NCBI RefSeq assembly: GCF_025802015.1
Contig: NZ_JAOYFC010000002.1
Coordinates: forward strand, 868,001-932,000
DNA length: 64,000 nucleotides
Direction of reading: 5' to 3'
DNA from: Falsihalocynthiibacter halioticoli
Lineage (GTDB): Bacteria; Pseudomonadota; Alphaproteobacteria; Rhodobacterales; Rhodobacteraceae
Under the pieces are notes generated by a model, which was not told where the DNA came from, did no database searches, and saw only the letters and a list, made by a program, of their open reading frames with translations. Of this stretch, positions 57,043 to 64,000 are shown piece after piece. Numbering within the stretch: position 1 is the first letter of the stretch; each line of letters starts with the position of its first letter. The translations under genes and the position numbers were made by a program.

Positions 57043-58086
57043 CTACTTGCCAAACAGCTGAGGTTGATCGGGCGACTTGGGCGGTGCAATGCCAAGATGT
57101 GTCCATGCCTTTTGTGCCAACATCCGGCCGCGCGGTGTCCGTTGAATCAACCCTTGCTGAAGCAGATAGGGCTCAATCACTTCCTCTAGGCTATCGCGGC
57201 TTTCCGACAGCGCGGCCGACATGGTTTCGATGCCCACCGGCCCGCCACCATAATTCTCGGCCACCAAACGCAAGTATCGGCGATCCGCACCGTCGAGCCC
57301 GAGGTGATCAACACCAAGCCGCGTCAGCGCATGATCAGCAAGCTGCTGCGTGATGACACCACTACCTTCCACCAATGCAAAATCCACAACACGGCGAAGC
57401 AGGCGCCCAGCAATTCGAGGTGTGCCGCGCGCTCGCTTGGCAATCTCCATCGCGCCATCGGGCTCAGACGGAACATTCAAAAGCCGCGCACCACGGGTGA
57501 CAATTTCGTTGAGTTCTTCGATTGAATAGAATTGCAACCGCGTAGGGATGCCAAACCGGTCGCGTAATGGCGTGGTCAATAGCCCCATGCGTGTTGTCGC
57601 CCCGACAAGCGTGAAGGGTTGGAGCTCGATCCGAACCGTCCTTGCCGCAGGGCCTTCGCCGATAACGAGATCAAGTTCGAAATCCTCAAGCGCAGGATAC
57701 AGAACTTCTTCAACTGCAGGATTAAGGCGGTGAATCTCGTCGATAAACAACACATCCCGCGCCTCTAGGTTTGTCAGGATTGCTGCGAGATCACCGGCTT
57801 TTGCGAGCACAGGGCCACTTGTCATGCGAAAGTTTACGCCCAACTCACGGGCCATGATTTGCGCCAGCGTGGTTTTACCAAGGCCAGGAGGTCCGTGAAA
57901 CAAAACGTGGTCCATCGCCTCTTCACGCTGTTTTGCGCTTTCAATGAAAATCCGCAAGTTTGCGCGCGCCTCGGCTTGGCCAATGAATTCTTCGAGCACC
58001 TGTGGCCGAAGAGCGCGGTCTGCGTCCTCGGGGCGGGCTTCAGGGCGAATGGTCGGGTCTGGCTGCGGACTATCGGGTGGATACAC
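57043..58086 (-). CDS. ruvB: Holliday junction branch migration ATPase RuvB
   Basis: RuvB is the hexameric motor that drives branch migration at Holliday junctions with RuvA. The 347 residues include the lead LRPQVLEEFIGQAEARANLR, Walker A FHGPPGLGKTT, Walker B LFIDEIHRLNP, the sensor GATTRMGLLTTPLRDRFG and a winged-helix C-terminus with RTPRGRMLAQKAWTHLG. Start is GTG at 58086. It begins 3 nt after ruvA. Confidence 0.97.
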   Translation of the reverse strand: MYPPDSPQPDPTIRPEARPEDADRALRPQVLEEFIGQAEARANLRIFIESAKQREEAMDHVLFHGPPGLGKTTLAQIMARELGVNFRMTSGPVLAKAGDLAAILTNLEARDVLFIDEIHRLNPAVEEVLYPALEDFELDLVIGEGPAARTVRIELQPFTLVGATTRMGLLTTPLRDRFGIPTRLQFYSIEELNEIVTRGARLLNVPSEPDGAMEIAKRARGTPRIAGRLLRRVVDFALVEGSGVITQQLADHALTRLGVDHLGLDGADRRYLRLVAENYGGGPVGIETMSAALSESRDSLEEVIEPYLLQQGLIQRTPRGRMLAQKAWTHLGIAPPKSPDQPQLFGK

Positions 58087-58089
58087 GGG

Positions 58090-58770
58090 CTAGCCTTTCG
58101 GTGCCAGAAGCCGCAACGCGGCGCGAATTAGATCAGTCGTTTGCGCTTCGGGCGTATCACTGGCGGCCTGCGCCACAGCGCTTGCGGCTTCGCTCGGATT
58201 GTAACCAAGGTTGGTTAGTGCGGAAAGCGCTTCCGATTGTGCCGCCGCCGAAGACGGAGCCGACTTTCTCTTGGGCGCAGGCTCAACAACCTCAACAACA
58301 TCCTCACTCGAAGGCGCTGCCGGAGCTATCCCTTCGGCATCTGCCAAAGTACCGCCAAGCGCCATGACATTGGGTGCTTTCTCTTTGAGTTCCAGAACAA
58401 TACGCTGCGCTGTTTTCGGACCAACCCCCTTCGCGGCCTTGACTGCATTCCAGTCTCCGAGAGAAATTGCGCGACCGACACCTTCTGCGCCAATGGTTCC
58501 TAAGATCGCCATCGACGCTTTAGCCCCGACCCCTTGAACCGATACAAGCAACCTGTGCCACTCTTTCTCGATCAAACTGGTAAAGCCAAAGAGTTGAAGA
58601 TTATCCTCGCGCACCAATAACTCGGTATAAAGCGCCACTTGCTCGCCGATCTGCGGCAGGGCGGCCATTGTCCGTTCCGTTACATAAACGAGATACCCAA
58701 CACCCCGCACATCAATCATGACGTGGTCTGTGCTTCGATATTCCAGCCGACCGGAAATTTTGCCAATCAC
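58090..58770 (-). CDS. ruvA: Holliday junction binding protein RuvA
   Basis: RuvA binds Holliday junctions as a tetramer and loads RuvB. The 226-residue protein starts MIGKISGRLEYRSTDHVMID (domain I), continues with the helix-hairpin-helix domain II (LVSVQGVGAKASMAIL, AVKAAKGVGPKTAQRIVLEL), an Ala/Pro/Glu linker, and domain III with LTNLGYNPSEAASAVAQ for RuvB contact. Its start overlaps the ruvC stop by 4 nt (ATGA). Confidence 0.97.
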   Translation of the reverse strand: MIGKISGRLEYRSTDHVMIDVRGVGYLVYVTERTMAALPQIGEQVALYTELLVREDNLQLFGFTSLIEKEWHRLLVSVQGVGAKASMAILGTIGAEGVGRAISLGDWNAVKAAKGVGPKTAQRIVLELKEKAPNVMALGGTLADAEGIAPAAPSSEDVVEVVEPAPKRKSAPSSAAAQSEALSALTNLGYNPSEAASAVAQAASDTPEAQTTDLIRAALRLLAPKG

Positions 58771-59288
58771 ATCGCCACTCGCTTTTCTGCTTGTTTCACG
58801 GCCTTTGCCAAATGCCCTGCGGACTGTGCATGATGGGCATGGCAGATCGCAATCGCCAAAGCGTCTGCGGCATCTGGCCCAGCAAGCACAACACCTGGGA
58901 GCTGCATCTTAACCATATGCGCAACTTGCCCTTTGTCGGCATGGCCAACGCCCACGACCGTTTTCTTGACCTTGTTCGGAGAATATTCGCCCACATCCAA
59001 CCCCGCCTGCGCCGGAACGAGCATCGCAACGCCCCGCGCCTGTCCGAGCTTAAGCGTGCCCGCACCGTCCTTGTTCACAAAGGTCTGCTCAACCGCCGCA
59101 CTATCGGGTGCATATGTTGCGAAAACAGAGGAAAGTTGCGTGTGAAGCGACAAAAGCCGTGAGGCGAGGTCTGCTTTTCCGTCCGATGTACAGATGCCGT
59201 TGGCGACATGTGTGATCCGAACGCCTTGAACGTCAATGACGCCCCAACCAAGGTTTCTTAGCCCCGGATCAATCCCAACTACCCTCAT
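58767..59288 (-). CDS. ruvC: Holliday junction resolvase RuvC
   Basis: RuvC cuts Holliday junctions using two metal ions. The 173-residue protein from ATG 59288 opens MRVVGIDPGLRNLGWGVID, with catalytic Asp7, then VEQTFVNKDGAGTL with the catalytic Glu, and DAADALAIAICHAHH with the last acidic pair. The ATG 81 nt upstream would add a tail with no family match. No LexA-type operator was identified upstream by eye. It heads the ruvCAB cluster. Confidence 0.97.
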   Translation of the reverse strand: MRVVGIDPGLRNLGWGVIDVQGVRITHVANGICTSDGKADLASRLLSLHTQLSSVFATYAPDSAAVEQTFVNKDGAGTLKLGQARGVAMLVPAQAGLDVGEYSPNKVKKTVVGVGHADKGQVAHMVKMQLPGVVLAGPDAADALAIAICHAHHAQSAGHLAKAVKQAEKRVAM

Positions 59289-59537
59289 AGAATGCCTACC
59301 TGCTCTGACTTTTTGGCTTTGCACCAATTGTTGTGCGCGAAAGTAGCACGAAACGCGAACATTTGCCAATCCTTAACTGAATTAGCAAGCATGTTGCACC
59401 CAGCGAATAGAACCGAAGAAGGCATGCAAGAATCGCATGATGGGTATGCGCGAACACCCTCTTGCGAGACTCGGCTTTGCGGCTTACCTGCCGCTCATCA
59501 GATAAACTAAATACCACGACAAAGAAGGAGGCCTCGC

Positions 59538-59738
59538 ATGGCTGTAACTACTGTTGATACCCGCTCATTCGCCAACGGCGCCTCTTTTGCAGGCCGCACA
59601 CTTAACTATGTTGCTTCTGTATTTGCATCGCTCGCAGCTTGGAATGACGCACGCGTAACACGCGCAACGCTCAACAAACTGAGCGATCATGAACTGAATG
59701 ACATCGGCCTTTGTCGTGCCGACATCGCTAAGTTCTAG
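59538..59738 (+). CDS. DUF1127 domain protein
   Basis: A 66-residue basic protein with an N-terminal variable half (about 1-45) and the DUF1127 core ATLNKLSDHELNDIGLCRAD near the C-terminus. Small DUF1127 proteins in alphaproteobacteria have been linked to RNA metabolism and to phosphate or stress responses, but this member is not characterised. AGGAGG 8-10 nt before the ATG is a strong ribosome site. A terminator follows. Confidence 0.9.
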   Translation: MAVTTVDTRSFANGASFAGRTLNYVASVFASLAAWNDARVTRATLNKLSDHELNDIGLCRADIAKF

Positions 59739-59764
59739 CCCCGACTTCATTGAGATTAAAGAAG

Positions 59765-59798
59765 CCCGCGTGCGCATCGGCCACGCGGGTTTTCTTTT
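59765..59798 (+). terminator. intrinsic terminator after the DUF1127 gene
   Basis: A perfect 8 bp stem CCCGCGTG / CACGCGGG with a 9 nt loop is followed by TTTTCTTTT, 26 nt after the stop. Confidence 0.88.
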
Positions 59799-59879
59799 GC
59801 GTGACATCACGCGTGTGCGCACACGACAATAGGCCACACCAATCGATGCGACCTTCTATCTTGTTGCATGAAATAGCGC

Positions 59880-60230
59880 TTAGCGGATGTAAGTCCGGAT
59901 GGTGTCCGCAGCGTATTGTGTGATGGGATCCGCGTGCATAGCCCAGCCGCCAACCTGCTCAAACACAGTTCCAGCTTTTAGCTTCTCGACACGGCTATCA
60001 TAGGTGCCCTGACCGAGGTGCGCCAACAGGAGCCCCTTCAGCGCGAAGAAAACCAAGCACGACAGGAACAACCCACGCCATGGAAAACGAGGACCGTGGC
60101 GGCGAACCTTAGTCTCAATAAGACCGTCTTTGTTCACGACATTTTCGACAACGCCGCGCGCCATCTTTGTGCGACGCTTGTTAATGCGCCCGACACGTTG
60201 TTCAAAACTTTGCATATTGGCATCAGCCAT
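59880..60230 (-). CDS. conserved small membrane protein
   Basis: A 116-residue protein with a basic N-terminal half (RINKRRTKMARGVV, KVRRHGPRFPWRG), one transmembrane helix (LFLSCLVFFALKGLLLAHL) and a C-terminal segment YDSRVEKLKAGTVFEQVGGW. It looks like an N-in single-pass inner-membrane protein. GGAG lies before the ATG. It is downstream of an inverted repeat at 60272. No function was recognised. Confidence 0.8.
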   Translation of the reverse strand: MADANMQSFEQRVGRINKRRTKMARGVVENVVNKDGLIETKVRRHGPRFPWRGLFLSCLVFFALKGLLLAHLGQGTYDSRVEKLKAGTVFEQVGGWAMHADPITQYAADTIRTYIR

Positions 60231-60271
60231 AGTGCGCTCCGTCCGTTAAACCCACCAACTCAATACTATAC

Positions 60272-60293
60272 TTAAGAATATGAATTTTCTTAA
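60272..60293 (-). promoter_or_regulatory. inverted repeat upstream of the small membrane protein gene
   Basis: Arms TTAAGAA and TTCTTAA are separated by 8 bp, 42 bp before the start of the minus-strand gene. The AT-rich symmetry suggests a dimeric regulator site or part of the promoter. It could also be chance in AT-rich DNA. Confidence 0.3.
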
Positions 60294-60346
60294 CAAAATG
60301 TGGCGAGAATGTGGCGAACGCGGCTATGGCGTGTCTTTCAAGGCTT

Positions 60347-61222
60347 TTACGAGGCTTTTCGCTGAATAAGTAGCGTCGTCCAGTCAACAATCTGCTGCTT
60401 TTCGATAAGATTGAAGCTATTTTGTGTATAAACTTCAATGACCTCATCGGCCTGCTCGTTCAAGATTCCAGATAGAATCGCGTATCCTTCTGGCGCAATG
60501 TTGGCCGCCATATCAGGACAAAGTCCAACCAACGGCCCCTTAAGGATATTCGCAAAAACAAGATCAAACGGCGCTTTCGCCTTTAGGGTTGGGTGCTCGA
60601 AGCCTGCTGCTTCCACACACTCAACGCGCCCGTCTAGGTTATTGGCTTTCACGTTGTTTTCAGCAACTTCAACAGCAACCTCATCGATATCACTCGCCAA
60701 AACGACACCTGGCCAGATCCGCGCAGCGGCCATAGCAAGAACCGCCGTACCACATCCAATATCCGCCACGTTCTTGCCGACAAACCCTTCGGTTGCCAAA
60801 CGATCAAGCGCCTGAAGGCATCCGAGCGTTGTTCCGTGATGACCTGTGCCAAATGCCATAGCCGCATCAATCAACAATGGCACCGCGTCGTCAGGAACGG
60901 TATCCGCATCGTGGCTGCCGTATACATAGAACCGCCCAGCAGGAACTGGCGCAAGCTCGCGCTTTACATGGGCAACCCAGTCCACATCCGGCACTTCGGA
61001 TACTACGAATGGTTTTGCCCCCGCCATCGCGGACAGTAATGCCAATTCTCCCTCGTCCGGCGCCTCAAGGAAATAGCCGCCAACTTCCCAAAGACCAGAG
61101 CCGTCCTCAACTTCGAAAACACCAACACCCGTTGGTTCAACGGTCATGTTTTCCATGGCTTCGCCGAGCTTGTTGGCCTCGGCCTTGCCTTGCAACGTTG
61201 TCAGTGCTGTGAATGTAGGCAT
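60347..61222 (-). CDS. prmA: ribosomal protein L11 methyltransferase
   Basis: PrmA trimethylates residues of ribosomal protein L11 with S-adenosylmethionine. The 291-residue protein has an N-terminal L11-recognition domain and a C-terminal methyltransferase domain: MAFGTGHHGTTLGCLQAL, VADIGCGTAVLAMAAARIWP (motif I), ASDIDEVAVEVAENNVKAN, and DLVFANILKGPLVGLCPD (motif IV). These are characteristic of PrmA rather than a general methyltransferase. AGAGG precedes the ATG at 61222. It is a single gene. Confidence 0.96.
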   Translation of the reverse strand: MPTFTALTTLQGKAEANKLGEAMENMTVEPTGVGVFEVEDGSGLWEVGGYFLEAPDEGELALLSAMAGAKPFVVSEVPDVDWVAHVKRELAPVPAGRFYVYGSHDADTVPDDAVPLLIDAAMAFGTGHHGTTLGCLQALDRLATEGFVGKNVADIGCGTAVLAMAAARIWPGVVLASDIDEVAVEVAENNVKANNLDGRVECVEAAGFEHPTLKAKAPFDLVFANILKGPLVGLCPDMAANIAPEGYAILSGILNEQADEVIEVYTQNSFNLIEKQQIVDWTTLLIQRKAS

Positions 61223-61302
61223 TTGTACCTCTTGTTCAGATTGCGCGAGCGGCTATGTGCTCGGATTTCACTACGCGCCGCCCTTGAAGAGGTCAAGCGA
61301 TC

Positions 61303-61947
61303 CTAAACCGCCAAGCCGATTGGACAAGTCACGCCTGTTCCGCCGATGCCGCAATAGCCTGTCGGGTTTTTCGCGAGATACTGCTGATGGTAGTCTTCGG
61401 CGAAATAGAATGGCCCAGCCGGTTCTATTTCCGTTGTTACCGCACCATAGCCTGCCCGCCGCAATCGATGTGCGTAAAGCGCGCGGCTTGCCTCTGCGGC
61501 TTCTGTCTGGGCGTCAGAAAATGTGTAAATTCCAGATCGGTATTGTGTGCCACGGTCGTTTCCTTGGCGCATGCCTTGTGTCGGGTCATGACCTTCCCAG
61601 AAATGCTGCAGCAACGTGTCATAGGAAATTTTCGCCGGATCAAACACAACACGCACAACTTCATTGTGGCCTGTTTTGCCTGTGCAAACCTCTTCGTATG
61701 TCGGATTTGGAGTGAAGCCGCCAAGATACCCAACCATGGTGAGATACACACCGTCGAGTTGATAGAATAACCGCTCAACGCCCCAGAAACAGCCCATCCC
61801 GAAAATTGCAACCTCCATACCCTCTGGCACGCTCAGGTCCAGCGGACGGTTGCTCAGGAAATGAACGTCTGCTGTTGGAATTTGTGTATCACGCCCCGGC
61901 AGAGCCTGTTCTTTGGTGATCATCGTATCTTTTGCGGAATGAAACAT
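61303..61947 (-). CDS. msrA: peptide methionine sulfoxide reductase MsrA
   Basis: MsrA reduces the S-form of methionine sulfoxide in proteins. The 214 residues from ATG 61947 contain the catalytic Cys53 in FGMGCFWGVERLF, then GGFTPNPTYEEVCTGKTGH and FWEGHDPTQGMRQGND, and the recycling Cys pair 199 and 208 in GYCGIGGTGVTCP. GGGAG lies 5 nt before ATG 61947, supporting it over an ATG 12 nt upstream. It is of the usual bacterial length. Confidence 0.96.
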   Translation of the reverse strand: MFHSAKDTMITKEQALPGRDTQIPTADVHFLSNRPLDLSVPEGMEVAIFGMGCFWGVERLFYQLDGVYLTMVGYLGGFTPNPTYEEVCTGKTGHNEVVRVVFDPAKISYDTLLQHFWEGHDPTQGMRQGNDRGTQYRSGIYTFSDAQTEAAEASRALYAHRLRRAGYGAVTTEIEPAGPFYFAEDYHQQYLAKNPTGYCGIGGTGVTCPIGLAV

Positions 61948-61997
61948 ATTTTCTCCCATGAGTGTGGATTGAATATATGCTGCCTTCTTGCTGATTT

Positions 61998-63224
61998 CTA
62001 CTCCGCTGGAACCGCGCCGCTCGAAAACCGCGTTTCGCGCCCTGGAGCTGGATGCCGAGGCAATAGAAACGACAACGCAAGCGAGCCGCAGGCAATAACC
62101 GAAGCCGTGCCAAATACCATCGCCGGATCAACGATCCATAGCAGCCCAAGAAGTACAGGAAGGAATACCGCTGCGATGTGATTGATGGTGAACGTAACCG
62201 CTGCAGAAGTCGCAATATCGGCAGGGTTTGCTATTTTTTGGAAATAGGTTTTCAAAGCCATTCGCAGCGCAAAGAGCATGTGGTCCACAATATAAAGCGC
62301 CATCGCCAACCAAACGCCCCAGCCGTATACATACAGCCCAGCATAAGCAAAGAACACTAGCGCAAGCCCTGCATATTCAAACACTAGCGCTGTCCGTTCG
62401 CCAAAGTGTGCGATTGCTTTGCCCGCCAACGGCGCCAGCACGATGTTAGCAATCAAGTTCACAAGGTAAAGCGCGGTGATTTCATGAACCGCAAATCCGT
62501 ATTTCTCGACCATCATAAATCCGGCAAAGACCACAAAGATTTGGCGGCGCGCTCCGGCGAGAAACTCGAGCGCGTAATAAAGCCAGTACCGTCGACGCAA
62601 AACAATGCTCTTGCGTTGCACGACATCGGATTCAAACTGCGGAAACGCAAAGACACAATACAGCGCGATAACCGCCGCCACACCGCCGGAGATCAGGAAA
62701 ACCTCGGTGTATTGCAGGCCAAACCGCTCCCACGTCATCACAATTGCAACGTAAGCGACAAGCGTAGCGACCGAACCAACAGCCGCCAGCCAACCAAGAA
62801 TTTGCGGTGCCTTGTCTTTAGGCAGCCACTGCAACTGAAGCGAATGATTGACCGTTTCAAAATAGTGAAACCCAACCGAACTGATGAACGTCACCAAAAG
62901 GATGCCGCCAAGCGATGGGAAAAATCCCGTAACCGCGGTGGCCACAATAAGGAGCAACAGAGAGACCATGGCCAGAACTTGCTCACGCATAATCAGCAGA
63001 ACTGCTGCGACCCCAATTGCCAAAAATCCGGGAATTTCGCGAATTGTATGCAAAAGCCCGATATCTGCCCCGTCAAATCCAGCAACCTCAATCACAAAGT
63101 TGTTCAACAGTGCGAGCCACGTTGAGAACGCAATCGGCACCGCAATGGACGCAAGAACCAAGAGCGCAACAGGCCGCCGCCAAACTGGAAGCTGATCTAT
63201 GTCTTTGAAGGGAAACTTTTTCAT
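61998..63224 (-). CDS. MFS transporter
   Basis: A 408-residue polytopic protein with about 12 hydrophobic segments in two six-helix halves, typical of the major facilitator superfamily. After a short basic N-terminus (MKKFPFKDIDQLPVWRRP) come helices such as FLAIGVAAVLLIMREQVLAM and ILLVTFISSVGFHYFETVNH. The second half includes YLVNLIANIVLAPLAGKA and FGERTALVFEYAGLALVFF. The substrate is not readable. It lies between msrA and priA. Confidence 0.85.
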   Translation of the reverse strand: MKKFPFKDIDQLPVWRRPVALLVLASIAVPIAFSTWLALLNNFVIEVAGFDGADIGLLHTIREIPGFLAIGVAAVLLIMREQVLAMVSLLLLIVATAVTGFFPSLGGILLVTFISSVGFHYFETVNHSLQLQWLPKDKAPQILGWLAAVGSVATLVAYVAIVMTWERFGLQYTEVFLISGGVAAVIALYCVFAFPQFESDVVQRKSIVLRRRYWLYYALEFLAGARRQIFVVFAGFMMVEKYGFAVHEITALYLVNLIANIVLAPLAGKAIAHFGERTALVFEYAGLALVFFAYAGLYVYGWGVWLAMALYIVDHMLFALRMALKTYFQKIANPADIATSAAVTFTINHIAAVFLPVLLGLLWIVDPAMVFGTASVIACGSLALSFLLPRHPAPGRETRFSSGAVPAE

Positions 63225-63265
63225 ACGGGCGCTTTACGCTGAAACGCCGACTGACAAAAGGTAGA

Positions 63266-64000
63266 TTAGTAAAAATTCTGCGGGTCGATATCGATGGATA
63301 GCCGCAAGTTGGTTGGAATCTTGAACTGCGCCGCCCATTCAGACAGGGCTCGCTGAAGTGGCACAGACTTCTCAGCCTTAACCAACAGCCGAACCCGATG
63401 CCGTCCGCGAATGCGTGCGATTGGTGCGGGGGCCGGTCCGAAGACTTGCGCGCCAATCTTTCGTAGCGGCGCATCACGCCGTGCCATGTCCGCCCCTAAA
63501 TCAAATACAGCCTGAACATCGGGCGAAGAAAGCACGATACCGGCCATTCGCCCATAAGGCGGCACGCCAGCGGCTTGACGTTCCTGCGCTTCAGCCTGCC
63601 AAAACGCTTCTTCGTCGCCAGAGAGGATTGCCCGAATAACGGGATGTTCCGGCTGATAGGTTTGCAACAGCGCAACGCCCTTTTTCTCCGATCTGCCCGC
63701 ACGGCCAGAAACCTGCCGCATCAATTGAAAGCTCCGTTCTGCGGCACGCAAATCGCTGCCCTGCAATCCAAGATCGGCGTCGATGACTCCCACGAGCGTA
63801 AGGTTCGGAAAATTATGCCCTTTTGCCACAAGCTGCGTTCCGATGATTATATCAGCACCGCCTTCGGCAATGGATGTGATCTGTTCTTTCAACGCGCGCG
63901 CCGAACCGAACAGATCACTCGATAAAACCGCCACGCGTACATCTGGAAACAACTCGGCGACCTCCTCGGCAAGGCGTTCGACGCCGGGGCCGATGGGCGC
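63266..64000 (-). CDS. priA: primosomal protein N' (PriA helicase), C-terminal part
   Basis: PriA restarts stalled replication forks. Only the C-terminal 244 codons are visible; the frame is open to the right edge. Seen: IGPGVERLAEEVAELFPD, IIIGTQLVAKGHNFPNLTLV (helicase motif V region), DLGLQGSDLRAAERSFQLM, and VSGRAGRSEKKGVALLQTY (motif VI), with the C-terminal domain ending SIDIDPQNFY. The zinc-binding and Walker A parts lie beyond the window. It is on the same strand as the MFS gene. Confidence 0.95.
   Translation of the reverse strand, partial: APIGPGVERLAEEVAELFPDVRVAVLSSDLFGSARALKEQITSIAEGGADIIIGTQLVAKGHNFPNLTLVGVIDADLGLQGSDLRAAERSFQLMRQVSGRAGRSEKKGVALLQTYQPEHPVIRAILSGDEEAFWQAEAQERQAAGVPPYGRMAGIVLSSPDVQAVFDLGADMARRDAPLRKIGAQVFGPAPAPIARIRGRHRVRLLVKAEKSVPLQRALSEWAAQFKIPTNLRLSIDIDPQNFY

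Noticed and set aside
59289..59537. LexA/SOS operator upstream of ruvC
   Set aside because: No GTTC-N7-GTTC or GAAC-N7-GTTC type site was found by eye.
1..64000. CRISPR arrays, tRNA or rRNA genes, insertion sequences, prophage
   Set aside because: No regular repeats, tRNA-like cloverleaf or transposase/integrase was seen in the gaps or frames; intergenic gaps are short.

Overview
The window is a chromosomal segment of a free-living alphaproteobacterium, most likely a marine Rhodobacterales (roseobacter-type) species. The evidence is gene order: ctaC-ctaB-small ORF-ctaG-ctaE-SURF1-thrC-M16 peptidase, ruvCAB-(unknown)-ybgC-tolQRAB-pal-cpoB-tilS-ftsH, fhs beside chorismate mutase and folD, and an alphaproteobacterial-type Flp/Tad pilus locus. 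GC content is moderate and coding is dense, with many 1, 4 or 8 nt gene overlaps and several TTG/GTG starts. I saw no tRNA, rRNA, CRISPR, insertion sequence or phage gene.

Layout. 1-4.3 kb: end of ptsP, two small membrane proteins, a GNAT acetyltransferase, then a flavin reductase-like gene with mtnP and apt, which recycle methylthioadenosine and adenine. 4.3-13.3 kb (minus strand): FAD-linked oxidase, acetyltransferase, M16 peptidase, threonine synthase and the cytochrome c oxidase assembly cluster; subunit I is not here. 13.5-20.7 kb (plus strand): tldD, dprA, topA, a two-subunit 3-oxoacid CoA-transferase and a small acetyltransferase.

20.7-39.2 kb is the most interesting part. A flippase-like membrane protein, a DprE1-type FAD oxidase, a DprE2-type reductase and a HAD-UbiA fusion protein together look like a route from PRPP and a polyprenyl phosphate to polyprenyl-phospho-arabinofuranose, the mycobacterial arabinan donor. 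This block sits directly beside a complete-looking Flp pilus export locus: three Flp pilins, cpaB, cpaC, an OmpA-like lipoprotein in the cpaD position, cpaE, cpaF, tadB, tadC, two TPR lipoproteins and cpaA. A polytopic GT-C-like membrane glycosyltransferase lies convergent to the end of the locus. I infer a possible pentose-glycosylation system for the pilus or another surface polymer.

39.3-47.5 kb: a MoxR-like AAA ATPase next to the tad locus, the ligase-associated helicase/PdeM DNA-repair pair, folD, chorismate mutase, fhs and a MOSC protein. 47.5-59.3 kb (minus strand): ftsH, tilS, the Tol-Pal envelope operon, an unknown conserved gene and ruvCAB. 59.5-64 kb: a DUF1127 protein, a small membrane protein, prmA, msrA, an MFS transporter and the C-terminal part of priA, cut by the window end.
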